Notes: a model not told the origin generated them from the letters alone. Shown: positions 29,216-38,885, numbered from the stretch's first letter. The stretch: DNA of 64,000 nucleotides from Alphaproteobacteria bacterium UBA1303 (GCA_002307315.1 DBTZ01000068.1:7715-71714); one strand, 5' to 3'. Numbers and translations are program-made.

Positions 29216-30382
29216 ATGGCTCTACCGGTTTTTCCACGTCCGATCATTCAAAACGACGCCGATGTCGGCGACGCGATGTACTTCGGCGCCGAGCAGCCGC
29301 TCGATCTCGATAGCGGACAGCAACTGACACGATGGACCGTTGCCTATAAGACTTACGGCACGCTGAACGAAACGCGGTCCAACGCCATCCTGATCTGCCA
29401 TGCGCTGACCGGCGATCAGTTCGTCGCCAGCCGCCACCCCATCACCGGCAAGCCGGGCTGGTGGGAGATCATGATCGGCCCCGGCAAGCCGATCGACACC
29501 GACCGCTTTTTCGTCATTTGCTCGAACGTCATCGGCGGCTGCATGGGATCGAGCGGCCCTGCCGAAATCGACCCGGCGACCGGTCAACCTTACGGACTGA
29601 AATTTCCCCTCATCACCGTGCGCGACATGGTGCGGGCGCAAAGCCACCTGATCGGCCGCCTCGGCATCGACCGGCTGCTCTGCGTCCTCGGCGGTTCGCT
29701 CGGCGGCATGCAGGCATTGCAATGGGCGGCGAGCTACCCCGAACGGGTGGTGGCGGCGATGCCGATCGCCTGCGCCGCGCGCTATTCGGCCCAGAATATC
29801 GCCTTCAACGAAGTCGCCCGCCAAGCGATCCTGGCCGACCCCGATTGGAAGGACGGCAAATATTATCTCTACGGGGTGCAACCGGGGAAGGGCTTGTCGG
29901 TGGCGCGGATGGCGGCGCACATCACTTATTTGTCCGAAAGCGCACTGCAACGGAAATTCGGCCGCCGCTTTCAAAGCCCGGACGGGCTGTCCTTCGCTTT
30001 TCAGCCGGATTTTCAAGTCGAATCCTATCTGCACCACCAAGGATCGGTGTTCATCGACCGCTTCGACGCCAATTCCTATCTCTACATTTCGCGCGCCACC
30101 GATTATTTCGACCTCGCCGCCGACTATGACGGCAAGCTGGCGGAGGCCTTTCGCGGCTCCCGAACGCGGTTCTGCATCATCGCCTTTTCCTCCGACTGGC
30201 TGTTTCCGCCGGTCGAAAACAAGCGCATCGCCCATGCGCTGAATGCCGCCGCCTGCCGGGTAAGCTACGTCGAGATCGAAAGCGACAAGGGCCACGATGC
30301 CTTTCTGCTCGACGAACCGGAAATGTTCGACGCGGTGCGCGGGTTCTTAGGCTCGGTGGCAACGCAGGAAGGCGTAGCATGA
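29216..30382 (+). CDS. metX: homoserine O-acetyltransferase
   Basis: A 388-residue alpha/beta hydrolase-fold enzyme that activates homoserine for methionine synthesis. Motifs are NAILICHALTGDQFVASRH, GGCMGSSGPAEIDPATG and the nucleophile elbow LGGSLGGMQALQWA; the late SDWLFPP and KGHDAFLL segments carry the Asp and His. The stop overlaps metW (ATGA). The 267-base upstream gap holds a TTGACA at 29105-29110 with a poor -10 at 17 bases; I found no SAM riboswitch consensus in it. Confidence 0.95.
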   Translation: MALPVFPRPIIQNDADVGDAMYFGAEQPLDLDSGQQLTRWTVAYKTYGTLNETRSNAILICHALTGDQFVASRHPITGKPGWWEIMIGPGKPIDTDRFFVICSNVIGGCMGSSGPAEIDPATGQPYGLKFPLITVRDMVRAQSHLIGRLGIDRLLCVLGGSLGGMQALQWAASYPERVVAAMPIACAARYSAQNIAFNEVARQAILADPDWKDGKYYLYGVQPGKGLSVARMAAHITYLSESALQRKFGRRFQSPDGLSFAFQPDFQVESYLHHQGSVFIDRFDANSYLYISRATDYFDLAADYDGKLAEAFRGSRTRFCIIAFSSDWLFPPVENKRIAHALNAAACRVSYVEIESDKGHDAFLLDEPEMFDAVRGFLGSVATQEGVA

Positions 30383-31020
30383 GCGCGGTCGACGGTCTGC
30401 GAGCCGACGGTTTACGGGCGGATTTGGCCGCCATTGCCGACATGATCCCGTTACGCACGCGCGTGCTCGACATCGGCTGCGGCGACGGCACGCTGTTGGA
30501 ATATCTGGCCGAGACCAAAAACGTCGACGGCCGCGGATTGGAACTGTCGCAACAGAACGTCAACGCCTGCGTAGGCCGCGGCCTGCCGGTGATCCAAGGC
30601 GATGCCGACGCCGATCTGGCCGAATACCCCTCCCAGGTATTCGACTTCGTGATCTTGAGCCAGACCATTCAGGCGACGCGCAATCCCAAGGAGGTGCTGG
30701 GGCATCTGTTGCGCATCGGCCGCAAGGCGGCGGTTTCGTTGCCCAATTTCGGTCACTGGCGCGTGCGCCTCGGCCTTTTGACCCAAGGACGGATGCCGGT
30801 CACCCGGCGCCTCGAACATCAATGGTACGACACGCCGAACATCCACCTATGCACCATTGCCGATTTCGTCGCCCTGGCGAAGGAATGCGGCGCGGAGGTG
30901 GAAAAGGCCCTGGCGATCGACGAGGCGGGCACCGCCCGCCCGATGCGGGCCGACGCCTGGGGGCCCAATCTGCTCGCCGACGGCGCGGTGTTTCTGCTGA
31001 AGGGAACGGCGGCCGGTTGA
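30379..31020 (+). CDS. metW: methionine biosynthesis protein MetW
   Basis: A 213-residue methyltransferase-fold protein. The SAM loop reads VLDIGCGDGTLLEYLA and the MetW signature region includes LSQTIQATRNPKEVL, SLPNFGHWRVRL and WYDTPNIHLCTIADF. MetW works with MetX in some bacteria to give full acetyltransferase activity. The four-base overlap with metX indicates coupling. It converges on the methyltransferase gene at 31021 with no gap. Confidence 0.95.
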   Translation: MSAVDGLRADGLRADLAAIADMIPLRTRVLDIGCGDGTLLEYLAETKNVDGRGLELSQQNVNACVGRGLPVIQGDADADLAEYPSQVFDFVILSQTIQATRNPKEVLGHLLRIGRKAAVSLPNFGHWRVRLGLLTQGRMPVTRRLEHQWYDTPNIHLCTIADFVALAKECGAEVEKALAIDEAGTARPMRADAWGPNLLADGAVFLLKGTAAG

Positions 31021-31713
31021 TCAGGCTCCGACCAACATGGTCGCGGCCTTTTTGACTTCGCGCAAGGGGGTGACGCCGTAGATGGTCTTCTTCGCCTCGA
31101 CCATAAGCACCCCGGCAAAGCACGGCAGAATGCGGCGTCCGAGTTTTTCGCGCCACGGAACGGTCCGCACACTGCCGATAAGCTGCGGCGGCGGATACAG
31201 CGCCCGTTCCCAAGCCACCGGTTCGAGCAGCGCATCGCGCAGCAGCGCATCGAGTTCGCTTTTGCGAAAGGGCCGGCCGCAGGCGAAGGGCGAGCATTCC
31301 GCCAGCGCCCACGGACTGACCCGGTTGGGCGCGACGACGACGATGCGCCCTTCCGGCGCCAGTACCCGCCAGACCTGGCGCAAAAATGCCCGGGCGTTTT
31401 CCGCCCCTTCCAGCCCATGCACGATCAGGATGCGATCGAAAAACGCATCGGCGAACGGCAGAGCATCCTCTTGGCCCAGTGCCGCCGCCGCAGGCTCGGG
31501 CGGAACGCCGATCTGCGCCGGCACCAGCGCCACCGCCCTTTCGGCCTGACCGGCCCAACCTTGCAGGTAAGGCAGCGCATAGCCGTAGCCGAGCAGCCTG
31601 AGGCCCTTAACCTGGGGCCAGAACCGGACAAGCCGGTCGGCGATCACAGCTTGCACCGCCGCGCCGACGGGCGTTTGGTAATAACCGGCAAGCTGGTTCG
31701 CCTCGAGCAGCAT
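31021..31713 (-). CDS. class I methyltransferase-like protein
   Basis: A 230-residue protein with a weak SAM-binding region (LRLLGYGYALPYLQGWAG), acidic substrate loop EDALPFADAFFDRILIVHGL, and the late strand GRIVVVAPNRVSPWA. This layout matches methyltransferase-like proteins that are commonly next to gloB in alphaproteobacteria. Substrate unknown. The glycine loop is degenerate, so activity is uncertain. It is divergent from gloB. Confidence 0.8.
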   Translation of the reverse strand: MLLEANQLAGYYQTPVGAAVQAVIADRLVRFWPQVKGLRLLGYGYALPYLQGWAGQAERAVALVPAQIGVPPEPAAAALGQEDALPFADAFFDRILIVHGLEGAENARAFLRQVWRVLAPEGRIVVVAPNRVSPWALAECSPFACGRPFRKSELDALLRDALLEPVAWERALYPPPQLIGSVRTVPWREKLGRRILPCFAGVLMVEAKKTIYGVTPLREVKKAATMLVGA

Positions 31714-31766
31714 GGGATACCATTACCCCGAACCGGCGTTGGTTTCAACGAAAGGACCGCTAACCC

Positions 31767-32522
31767 GTGGGCATCCGCATCGAGATCGTTCCTTGCTTGA
31801 AGGACAATTACGCCTACCTGATCGCCGACGACGCAACGGCGGCCTGCGCCGCGATCGATCCCGCCGAAGCGGCCCCGATAGCGAATGTTTTGAAGGGACG
31901 GCGGCTGACCCACATCCTCAATACCCATCACCACAGCGACCATACCGGCGCCAATCTGGAGCTGAAACGGGGATATGGGGCGCGCATCATCGGGGCGGGG
32001 CGCGATGCTTCGCGCATTCCCGGCATCGACGAAGGGGTAAGCGAAACTTCGCAGGTGACGCTGTTCGGCGAACCGTTGCGCATCCTGGAAACGCCCGGTC
32101 ATACCTCGGGGGCCATCTGTTTCGTCTTCTGCGAAGCGGTTTTTACCGGCGACACCCTGTTCGCCCTGGGCTGCGGCCGGCTGTTCGAAGGCGATGCGGC
32201 AACCATGCTGGCGAGCCTCGAAAAAATCGCCGCCCTGCCCGACGAAACCGCGATTTACTGCGGCCACGAATATGCCGAAAGAAATCTGTCCTTCGCCCTT
32301 ACGCTGGAACCGGCCAGCGCGGCATTGGCCGCACGGCGGCGGGAAATCGGTCGTGCGCGCGAACGCGGCGGCCCGGCGGTTCCCTTCACGCTGGCGGACG
32401 AAAAGGCGACCAATCCCTTCCTGCGTACGCGTTCGCCGGATATCCGTATTACGCTGAACATGGCCGGAGCGACCGACGCCGAGATACTCGCCGAAATCCG
32501 CCGTCGCCGGGACGCGTTTTAA
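31767..32522 (+). CDS. gloB: hydroxyacylglutathione hydrolase (glyoxalase II)
   Basis: A 251-residue metallo-beta-lactamase-fold enzyme that hydrolyses S-lactoylglutathione in methylglyoxal detoxification. The metal motif is THHHSDHTGAN, then TPGHTSG, FTGDTLFALGCGRLFEG and CGHEYAERNL. The C-terminal glutathione-binding part includes NPFLR. The start is GTG at 31767, with AAAGGA about ten bases upstream. The stop lies inside an inverted repeat shared with the convergent TPR gene. Confidence 0.95.
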   Translation: MGIRIEIVPCLKDNYAYLIADDATAACAAIDPAEAAPIANVLKGRRLTHILNTHHHSDHTGANLELKRGYGARIIGAGRDASRIPGIDEGVSETSQVTLFGEPLRILETPGHTSGAICFVFCEAVFTGDTLFALGCGRLFEGDAATMLASLEKIAALPDETAIYCGHEYAERNLSFALTLEPASAALAARRREIGRARERGGPAVPFTLADEKATNPFLRTRSPDIRITLNMAGATDAEILAEIRRRRDAF

Positions 32523-32567
32523 TACGGACCTACATGGGTCGTAACCTATGCAGCAGGACCGTATTAA
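32519..32567. terminator. bidirectional inverted repeat holding both convergent stop codons
   Basis: TTAATACGG (32519-32527) and CCGTATTAA (32559-32567) pair perfectly, with a further CCT/AGG after one mismatch. The gloB TAA and the TAA of the leftward TPR gene sit in the two arms. It probably works as a two-way terminator or roadblock; there is no long T-run. Confidence 0.55.
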
Positions 32568-35500
32568 TTCAGCTTCTGCAAATTCTTCACGAACGTCCGC
32601 AAGCTGTCGACGGCAGCGACTTTCGAGGCCGCTTCGCGGAACGCCATGCCCTGCATGTCGATGCGTTGGGTGACGACGGCGAAGGCTTCGGCGTCGGGGG
32701 TCTGCTTCATCTTGACGGTAAAGCGGGCGCGGACGCGTTCCAGGCTCGGCTCGTCCCCGGCCAACGAATAGGCGATAGCCGCGCGCATCGTCAGTTGACG
32801 TTCTTCCGCACTCAAGGCGGGGCCGTCGTGCCAACGGTTGCCGAGCATTTGCTCGGATTTTTGGGCGGCAACGGTCCAGTTGCCGCTCTGCCAGTAGATC
32901 TCGGCCCGGAGCTTGGCGGTCTCCGGCGTGTTGTCGACGTCGATCAGATCGATCGCTTCGTCCCAACGCTTCAATTCCATCAGCGCGCGGGCTTGCAGCA
33001 GCAGACGCTGATAGCGGACGTCGTCCGGCATAGTGGAGATGCCGGTCGATGTCAGCGTATTCAACGCCTCCTTCGGCTTGTGATCCAGCATCTGGATCAT
33101 CGCCAACCGGGCCGCCACCTGGGCGCGCGCCATACCGTTGTCGAGCCGCTTGGTCACCTGATACTGCAGCAGTTCCTCGGCCGGATCGAACAGATCGACG
33201 CTCACCAACCGGTCCGCCATCTTGCGGATCATCTCGTCGCCTTCCGGCCCGATCGGAGTCAAATCGACGAAATCGTAGAACAGGCCCAACGCCTCGGTAG
33301 GCTTCATCGAGTCGGCCTTGCCCTTGAGGTACAGCGCGGCGAAAATCGATCGCATTTGGTCCTGCGCCTTGATGCCGAAATCGCTGGTGGGGAAATATTT
33401 GGCGGCGACACGCAAGGTGGCAAGTCCGTCGCGCCAGCGCTTTTCCTTGAAATACAGCGACGAGAGCCTGTTTAAGGTCATCAGTTCGAGGTTGTCGCCG
33501 CGCCAACGGAACCTTAAGCGCTCCAGCGCGTTGATCGCCGCCGCCGCCGGCAGGCGGTTGGCCTTCAAGGCCCCGTCGATGCGATAATAGATCGCCTTCG
33601 CCGCCGTCTCGTTGTTGCCGTTCTTCTCGGCCTCGGCGAAGCGATGCGTCGCCTGGCTCATATCGCCCCAGGCACTCGCCAACCGTCCTCGGGCCAATGT
33701 GGCCTCCGCGGCCAGTTCGGGCGGCAGATTGGCGGACAAGCGGGCAATCTGCGCCTTGGCGGCATCGTTGCGTCCCAGCGTCAGCGCCGCGTTGGCCGCC
33801 GCCAGACGTACCTCGGCCTGAAGCGCCGGGATGTACCGGTTGAGCACCGGCATGGCGAGATCGAGTTCGGCCGCTGCTCCGTCGGCATCTCCCATCGCCG
33901 CATGAATCAGACCGCGCCACAACATGACATGCCGATTGGTATCCAATCCGGCGCCGGCTATCGCGTTGCAAGCATCGCGATAGCGCCCCATCCGGTAGTC
34001 CGCCGCCGCCCGCATCACCTGAATCTGCAGGGCGACCTTATCCGACGGGTTTCCCGCCGCCAGAAGGTTGAGCATGCCCAGCGCTTCGGCGGAAAAACCG
34101 TTGGCGAGATAAAAACGGGCCAGCGCCAGACGCGCCAATACGGCACCGTTGCCGTGCGCATGCACCAGTTGGTCGCGCAATTGCCGCTGAGTGGCAAGAA
34201 AACTGCCGTTGCTTAAGCGACCCCACACGGCGAAGTCGAGAAAGGCCTGTTCGCCGCCGGCCGCGGTATGCACCGGCATGGTCAGCGTCGAAGCGGCGCT
34301 CTGGGTCAGCGCCAGCCCGCCGGACCGCGAAATGGCGATGCGCGGCGAATCGACCTTAACCGACAGATCGTCGACGAACGGCGTCAGCGCGACACCCGCC
34401 GCCGTGGGCAACGCCTTGAACTCCACATAGGTACGCTCGCTCGGAACCGACTGCCCCAAATTGCCCGGAACGGCGACAATCTGATCCTTGGCGGCGGGAT
34501 CGTTCAAGGTGACCGATTTGGCGGCACCGTTCAGCACCGCATTGAGGATGACATGGGCGTAATCGTCCTGAAGCCGGGTGAAGGCAACGGCCGTGACGTT
34601 GCCGTGCGCGACCGGTTTTGTCGTCAGCGCGATCTTCATGGCGTCGCCGTCGGCAAACGCCGCAACTTCCAGCGGGCGGCGCAAGGTAAGCCGCAGTACA
34701 CTGACCCCGTTTGCCGCCACCGCATCCGCCACGGATACGGTATCGCCGAGCTGATTGCGCATGGCGTCGGCATCGAACGGTACATTGTCCAACAGCACGA
34801 TCCAGACGTCGTTGCCGCGCTTGAACACCGCCGCCTTGCGGTTCGCCCCGTTCGCAAGCGTAATGACGGCACCGTCGCGGTTGGTCTTGGCTTCGGCGGT
34901 CAATTTGCCGTTATCGCTTACGGCGGCCGGTTTCGGCTCCGCCGGCTTGGCGTGAGGCGGCGATAGATTGGTGCCGTTCAGTTTCGCCGCGGCGGTTTCG
35001 ATTTGCCGACTTTGCGCATCGCTGAGCGACGAGCCGGCCCCTTTGCCGAACGAGGTGACCGAAACCTTGCCGCCGCCGGGCGGCTGATAGGCGTTCGCAT
35101 CGGTCTTGGGCGCCAGAATATCGACTACGACATACGTGCCGTCGCGAAAATCGTGAAATCCCGAATCCGAGTCGGTGGTCAGCTCGACGACTGTGTCCTG
35201 GCCGTCGATATGCCAGCCGCTCGCCTTGACCCAAGGCGGCGCTTGGCGTTCGACGGCGGAAAAATCCGGTTTCGCCGGCACGCCGAAGCGGATCGTCAAC
35301 CGGCCGTGGGCGGGAACGACTTTATAGGGCACGCTGCGCGGCCAGTCGAAGACGATACGGGTGAAATTGCGATACGAGCCGGAACGCACCTTCAAGCCGT
35401 CCAGCTTGTCCATGTCCACCGGTTTCGGCTTCGGAGGACCGGCAAGCGGCGCCAGAGGCGGCGGCGTGCCCTTATAGCCTGACGGCAGCAGATCGACCGC

Positions 35501-35851
35501 AGTGCGGCCGCCCGCCGAACTGACATGCAGCCGCACGCTCTGGCTCAGGGCGAAGCGCAAGGTCTTGCGATCGGGATCAATCCGCCCGGACGCAATGTAG
35601 CCGGACGACGCCTGCAGCACGGCCGCCGGCTTGATCGACGTGGGTTGAGTAAACGACACGGTGAGAATGCTGCCGATCAACTGGGCCTTGACCTCGCCCC
35701 GGCCTTCCGGCGCGAAGATCAAGCGGGCGTAGCCGGCAGAGGTACTGGCGCTTAAGCCGTCGTCGGCCGCCGCCGACACGCACAACAGCAGACCCGCCGC
35801 AATCAGCGCGGCGAAATGCAGAGCCCAATGGAAGCGCCGAAACATCCGCAT
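32564..35851 (-). CDS. large exported TPR-repeat protein of the flagellar operon
   Basis: A 1095-residue protein with an N-terminal signal (HFAALIAAGLLLCVSAAAD). Residues 40-260 contain two AMIN-like beta regions (ARLIFAPEGRGEVKAQL and RNFTRIVFDWPRSVPYKV). From about 560 on it is helical TPR-like repeats. It is the last gene of fliL-fliM-DUF6468-motE and starts about 94 bases after motE. Similar long TPR proteins sit beside motE/fliM in related bacteria; a role in the periplasmic part of the motor is inferred from place only. No enzyme motif is seen. Confidence 0.8.
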   Translation of the reverse strand: MRMFRRFHWALHFAALIAAGLLLCVSAAADDGLSASTSAGYARLIFAPEGRGEVKAQLIGSILTVSFTQPTSIKPAAVLQASSGYIASGRIDPDRKTLRFALSQSVRLHVSSAGGRTAVDLLPSGYKGTPPPLAPLAGPPKPKPVDMDKLDGLKVRSGSYRNFTRIVFDWPRSVPYKVVPAHGRLTIRFGVPAKPDFSAVERQAPPWVKASGWHIDGQDTVVELTTDSDSGFHDFRDGTYVVVDILAPKTDANAYQPPGGGKVSVTSFGKGAGSSLSDAQSRQIETAAAKLNGTNLSPPHAKPAEPKPAAVSDNGKLTAEAKTNRDGAVITLANGANRKAAVFKRGNDVWIVLLDNVPFDADAMRNQLGDTVSVADAVAANGVSVLRLTLRRPLEVAAFADGDAMKIALTTKPVAHGNVTAVAFTRLQDDYAHVILNAVLNGAAKSVTLNDPAAKDQIVAVPGNLGQSVPSERTYVEFKALPTAAGVALTPFVDDLSVKVDSPRIAISRSGGLALTQSAASTLTMPVHTAAGGEQAFLDFAVWGRLSNGSFLATQRQLRDQLVHAHGNGAVLARLALARFYLANGFSAEALGMLNLLAAGNPSDKVALQIQVMRAAADYRMGRYRDACNAIAGAGLDTNRHVMLWRGLIHAAMGDADGAAAELDLAMPVLNRYIPALQAEVRLAAANAALTLGRNDAAKAQIARLSANLPPELAAEATLARGRLASAWGDMSQATHRFAEAEKNGNNETAAKAIYYRIDGALKANRLPAAAAINALERLRFRWRGDNLELMTLNRLSSLYFKEKRWRDGLATLRVAAKYFPTSDFGIKAQDQMRSIFAALYLKGKADSMKPTEALGLFYDFVDLTPIGPEGDEMIRKMADRLVSVDLFDPAEELLQYQVTKRLDNGMARAQVAARLAMIQMLDHKPKEALNTLTSTGISTMPDDVRYQRLLLQARALMELKRWDEAIDLIDVDNTPETAKLRAEIYWQSGNWTVAAQKSEQMLGNRWHDGPALSAEERQLTMRAAIAYSLAGDEPSLERVRARFTVKMKQTPDAEAFAVVTQRIDMQGMAFREAASKVAAVDSLRTFVKNLQKLN

Positions 35852-35944
35852 CGAAATCCGTCTGTTGCTTTGCCCTACTGTGCGCGAGGGCGATTAACCC
35901 TTCGTAAACACGGCTGAACGAACACCGCCGCCCTTCACCGAAAA

Positions 35945-36649
35945 TCAACTACGTTTGGCAGGCGTCTGAGCGGGCGGAACCAAATTCGGCATCGACGACC
36001 CGGCATCGGGCAGCGGCGAGCAAATCAGATTTGCATCGGGCGCCGCCGCCGCCGGTGCCGCCAATTCCGGCGTTTTCAGCCGGTTGGCCAGCTTGACCGT
36101 CAGCTTTTCCGCCGTGTCTGAATTCATCGCCGCCATAATCGCTCCCAGCACGTCGGCCTTCATTGCCGCCGCCACCGGAACCAAGACATCGTCCGACAAG
36201 GTGTTGAAGATGCGGGCGGCATCTTTGGGCTTCATCGACGAATAGGTCTTGACCAGGCTCATCAGTTGTTTCTGCTCCGCCTCGTCGCGCTTGCCGAGCA
36301 GCGTTTCGATCTGCCCTTGCAGGTCTTTAAGGGTGGCGATTTTGCCTTCAACCCGTTTTTCGGCGGCGGCAACCAAATTGGCGCGCTCGTCGATCGCGGC
36401 CGAACGCTCATCCAGTTCGATCCGGCGTTTGGAAAGGCCGACCATCACATCGTTCTGTCCGGCGGTGGGGCCTTCGTCCGCGGTGGCGAGATCGACGGGC
36501 AGCGGCGCGGTGTCGTCGGCGATCAACTTATCCGCTGCCGCTTCGCCGAGCGCCGCACGGATCAATCCGTCGCCCTTGACGCCCAGCAGCACGGCACCGA
36601 CCACAATTACCGCCGGCAACGGCCGTAAGAATTTGGCAATCGCTTTCAT
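35945..36649 (-). CDS. motE: MotE-family flagellar motor chaperone-like protein
   Basis: A 234-residue protein with one N-terminal membrane segment (LPAVIVVGAVLLGV), a long coiled coil (about 75-130) and an MgtE-N-like helical domain (KPKDAARIFNTLSDDVLVPV, MNSDTAEKLTVKLANRL). In rhizobia MotE acts in the periplasm as a chaperone for MotC. It overlaps the DUF6468 gene by four bases. Confidence 0.8.
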   Translation of the reverse strand: MKAIAKFLRPLPAVIVVGAVLLGVKGDGLIRAALGEAAADKLIADDTAPLPVDLATADEGPTAGQNDVMVGLSKRRIELDERSAAIDERANLVAAAEKRVEGKIATLKDLQGQIETLLGKRDEAEQKQLMSLVKTYSSMKPKDAARIFNTLSDDVLVPVAAAMKADVLGAIMAAMNSDTAEKLTVKLANRLKTPELAAPAAAAPDANLICSPLPDAGSSMPNLVPPAQTPAKRS

Positions 36650-37038
36650 CGCACCGCCCTGAGATTGTCCAATCGTCCCATTACGCTGCGCGACGGCAGC
36701 ACGCCGCCCTCGCCCGCCGGCCGGGTCGACACCGCACGGTCGAAACGCTCGGCAATGCGCTCGCCCGAGGCGGTGAGGAGCGACAACTCGTCGGCCACCG
36801 CACGGGCGATTTTGGTACGTTCGTCGAGCGTCTGCATCGCACCGGCCGATGCCGCGCGCAGCGCGTTCAAAGTGGCGCTGGCGTTTTCGATCGCCACGTT
36901 GAGACCCCGAATAGTGCCCTTCAGGCTATCCTGACCCTTGCGCACAACGTTCAAGCGCCGCTCCAGCACGATGCAATAGACCAGCGTCAGGGCCAACAGC
37001 CCGCACAGAATCAAATCGAGGATGGCAGAGAGAGTCAT
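36646..37038 (-). CDS. DUF6468 family membrane protein (flagellar cluster)
   Basis: A 130-residue protein with one N-terminal membrane helix (LDLILCGLLALTLVYCIVLE) followed by a coiled-coil region. It fits DUF6468, found between fliM and motE in alphaproteobacteria. Function not known. Its stop overlaps the motE start (ATGA) and it begins 13 bases after fliM. Confidence 0.78.
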   Translation of the reverse strand: MTLSAILDLILCGLLALTLVYCIVLERRLNVVRKGQDSLKGTIRGLNVAIENASATLNALRAASAGAMQTLDERTKIARAVADELSLLTASGERIAERFDRAVSTRPAGEGGVLPSRSVMGRLDNLRAVR

Positions 37039-37051
37039 GGCCTGGTCTCCT

Positions 37052-38146
37052 TCAAAGTGCCCTAGAGGCGTCGGTGCGCTGAATGGCTTCCTCGACGCGC
37101 ACCGCCACCGAATTGCCGGAACGCCCCATCCGACCGCGCAACAGCGGCACCCCGCCGCATCGGAGTTCGATTTTGGAATTCGGCGTGGCGTTGAGCACCA
37201 CCGTCTGGCCGACGTCGAGATTCATGATCCGGGAAAGCGGCATGGTCTGCTCGTCGAGAATGGCGTCGATCGCGACCGTGGTCGACCACAGTTCGGTGGC
37301 GAGATGCCCCTCCCAAATCGAATCGCGGCCGAATTTTTCGCCCATGAACTGTTGCAGCAGCAGCTTGCGGATCGGCTCCAGCGTTGCGTAGGGCAGCAGC
37401 AATTCGGTGCGACCGCCGCGATCTTCCATGTCGATCCTGAGTTTGACCAGGATGGCGGCATTGGCCGACCGGGCGATGGCGGCAAAACGCGGATTGGTCT
37501 CCAATCGATCGAGCTTGAAATCCACCGGGGCCAAAGGCTCGAACGCCTGGCACATATCCGTCATGATGACTTCGATCATCCGCTGCACCAAGGTGCGCTC
37601 GATGGTGGTGTAGGGGCGGCCTTCGATGCGCATCGCCGAGGCGCCGCGCCGTCCGCCCAAAAGCACGTCGACGATCGAATAGATCAGATTGGAATCGACG
37701 GTGAACAGTCCGTAATTGTCGAGTTGTTCGGCGTGGAACACCCCGAGGATCGCCGGCAGCGGAATCGAATTGAGATAATCGCCGAAACGGATCGACGTAA
37801 TATTGTCGAGACTGACTTCGACGTTGTCCGAAGTGAAGTTGCGCAAAGACGTCGTCATCAGCCGGACCAGCCGGTCGAAGACGATTTCCAGCATCGGCAG
37901 GCGCTCGTAAGAGACCAGCGCCGAATTGATGATGGCGCGCACCCCCGACTTGTCCTGAACCTGATCGCTGTTGACGTCGAAGCCCAGCAGGCTGTCGATT
38001 TCCTCCTGATTGAGGATCCGTTCGGCGGTTTCCTCGCCGCCCGCGGCCGCAGGTTCGGCCTCCGCGGCTGCGGCGAACCCGCCGAGCGCGTTGTTAATGG
38101 GGAATTCCTCCATGTCTTCGGAGGGCGTTTGGGGTTCGTCAGCCAT
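37052..38146 (-). CDS. fliM: flagellar motor switch protein FliM
   Basis: A 364-residue C-ring protein that binds CheY-P at its N-terminus and sets rotation direction. It has the N-terminal ILNQEEIDSLLGF motif (CheY-binding region), the middle domain with FGDYLNSIPLPAILGVFHAE and a C-terminal SpoA domain (VDVGQTVVLNATPNSKIELR-like). The N-terminal tail is longer and more acidic than in E. coli. It begins five bases after fliL. Confidence 0.95.
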   Translation of the reverse strand: MADEPQTPSEDMEEFPINNALGGFAAAAEAEPAAAGGEETAERILNQEEIDSLLGFDVNSDQVQDKSGVRAIINSALVSYERLPMLEIVFDRLVRLMTTSLRNFTSDNVEVSLDNITSIRFGDYLNSIPLPAILGVFHAEQLDNYGLFTVDSNLIYSIVDVLLGGRRGASAMRIEGRPYTTIERTLVQRMIEVIMTDMCQAFEPLAPVDFKLDRLETNPRFAAIARSANAAILVKLRIDMEDRGGRTELLLPYATLEPIRKLLLQQFMGEKFGRDSIWEGHLATELWSTTVAIDAILDEQTMPLSRIMNLDVGQTVVLNATPNSKIELRCGGVPLLRGRMGRSGNSVAVRVEEAIQRTDASRAL

Positions 38147-38151
38147 GTCCG

Positions 38152-38673
38152 TTACTGCACTACCATTTCTTTCAACAACACGTCCCGCACCCGGTACGGC
38201 GCGGCGGCGACTATCGCCCGGCGCAAAAGCTCTTCCTTCAGACGCATGACGCCGGCCGACCCCTTGAGATCGTCGACCCGCACTTCGCGCAAATAGCCCT
38301 GCAACTGATCGACGATACGGGGCGACAAAGCTTCGATGCTGGCCTTATCCAGTTCGTCGGCCAATTCGAGCGACAGCGATATTTTCAGGTAAGCCGGGGC
38401 GCCTTCGGCGGTCTGAATGTTCACGACCAGATCGGGCAGCTCGTAATAGGCGATTTTCGGCGGCGTGGTGGGTGACGACGATTCTTCCGTCGCCCCTTTG
38501 CCGCCAAGAAAGAAGTACGCCGCAGCCCCGCCTGCGAGCAGCAGCAGCAGCAGCACCGCACCGGCGATCATAATTAATTTCTTCTTACCGTTCGCCTTTA
38601 CGTCCGGCTGGCCTTCGCCTTCGCCCTCCGCCCCGTCTTCGGGGAGGTCTTCTTCCTTCGCGTCTTTTGCCAT
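38152..38673 (-). CDS. fliL: flagellar basal-body protein FliL
   Basis: A 173-residue inner-membrane protein that supports the stators. It has an acidic cytoplasmic start, one membrane helix (LIMIAGAVLLLLLLAGGAAA) and a periplasmic domain (YYELPDLVVNIQTAEGAPAY, SPRIVDQLQGYLREV). The ATG at 38673 is used; a GTG twelve bases earlier (38685) is also possible. It leads the operon fliL-fliM-DUF6468-motE-TPR and is divergent from flgF. Confidence 0.93.
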   Translation of the reverse strand: MAKDAKEEDLPEDGAEGEGEGQPDVKANGKKKLIMIAGAVLLLLLLAGGAAAYFFLGGKGATEESSSPTTPPKIAYYELPDLVVNIQTAEGAPAYLKISLSLELADELDKASIEALSPRIVDQLQGYLREVRVDDLKGSAGVMRLKEELLRRAIVAAAPYRVRDVLLKEMVVQ

Positions 38674-38794
38674 TGCATCGCGCACCCAGTGAAAAATCTT
38701 AAGCGAAGGTAGTCCGACGTGGTTAAGGAGTGGTTCATTTTACCCGCGAAGGCGGACTTGCCCGGCATTTTTTGCCGTGCCCCAAGTCCGTCGG

Positions 38795-38827
38795 CCGGGA
38801 ATCCGGCAAAAATCCCGGTTTTTTTTT
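38795..38827 (+). terminator. terminator-like hairpin just upstream of the flgF promoter
   Basis: Stem CCGGGA (38795-38800) and TCCCGG (38813-38818), 12-base loop, then nine T. It ends at the first base of the sigma-54 promoter, and would stop read-through into the flg operon. Confidence 0.6.
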
Positions 38828-38842
38828 GGCATGGAGGCTGCA
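38827..38842 (+). promoter_or_regulatory. sigma-54 promoter of flgF operon
   Basis: TGGCATGGAGGCTGCA matches the RpoN pattern TGGCACG-N4-TTGCA, with GG and GC at the right -24/-12 spacing. Start near 38853, about 33 bases before flgF. RpoN control of rod genes is known in Caulobacter and relatives. An activator binding site is not obvious. Confidence 0.8.
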
Positions 38843-38885
38843 ATCCCTGGGGTGTGGCATCGAACCAGAAAGGATTCCCTGCCCC

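Noticed and set aside
31712..33475. 587-codon rightward frame across gloB and the TPR gene
   Set aside because: It runs in another frame through gloB and opposite the TPR gene; no plausible protein features.
37022..38296. 424-codon rightward frame opposite fliM
   Set aside because: Antisense shadow of fliM.
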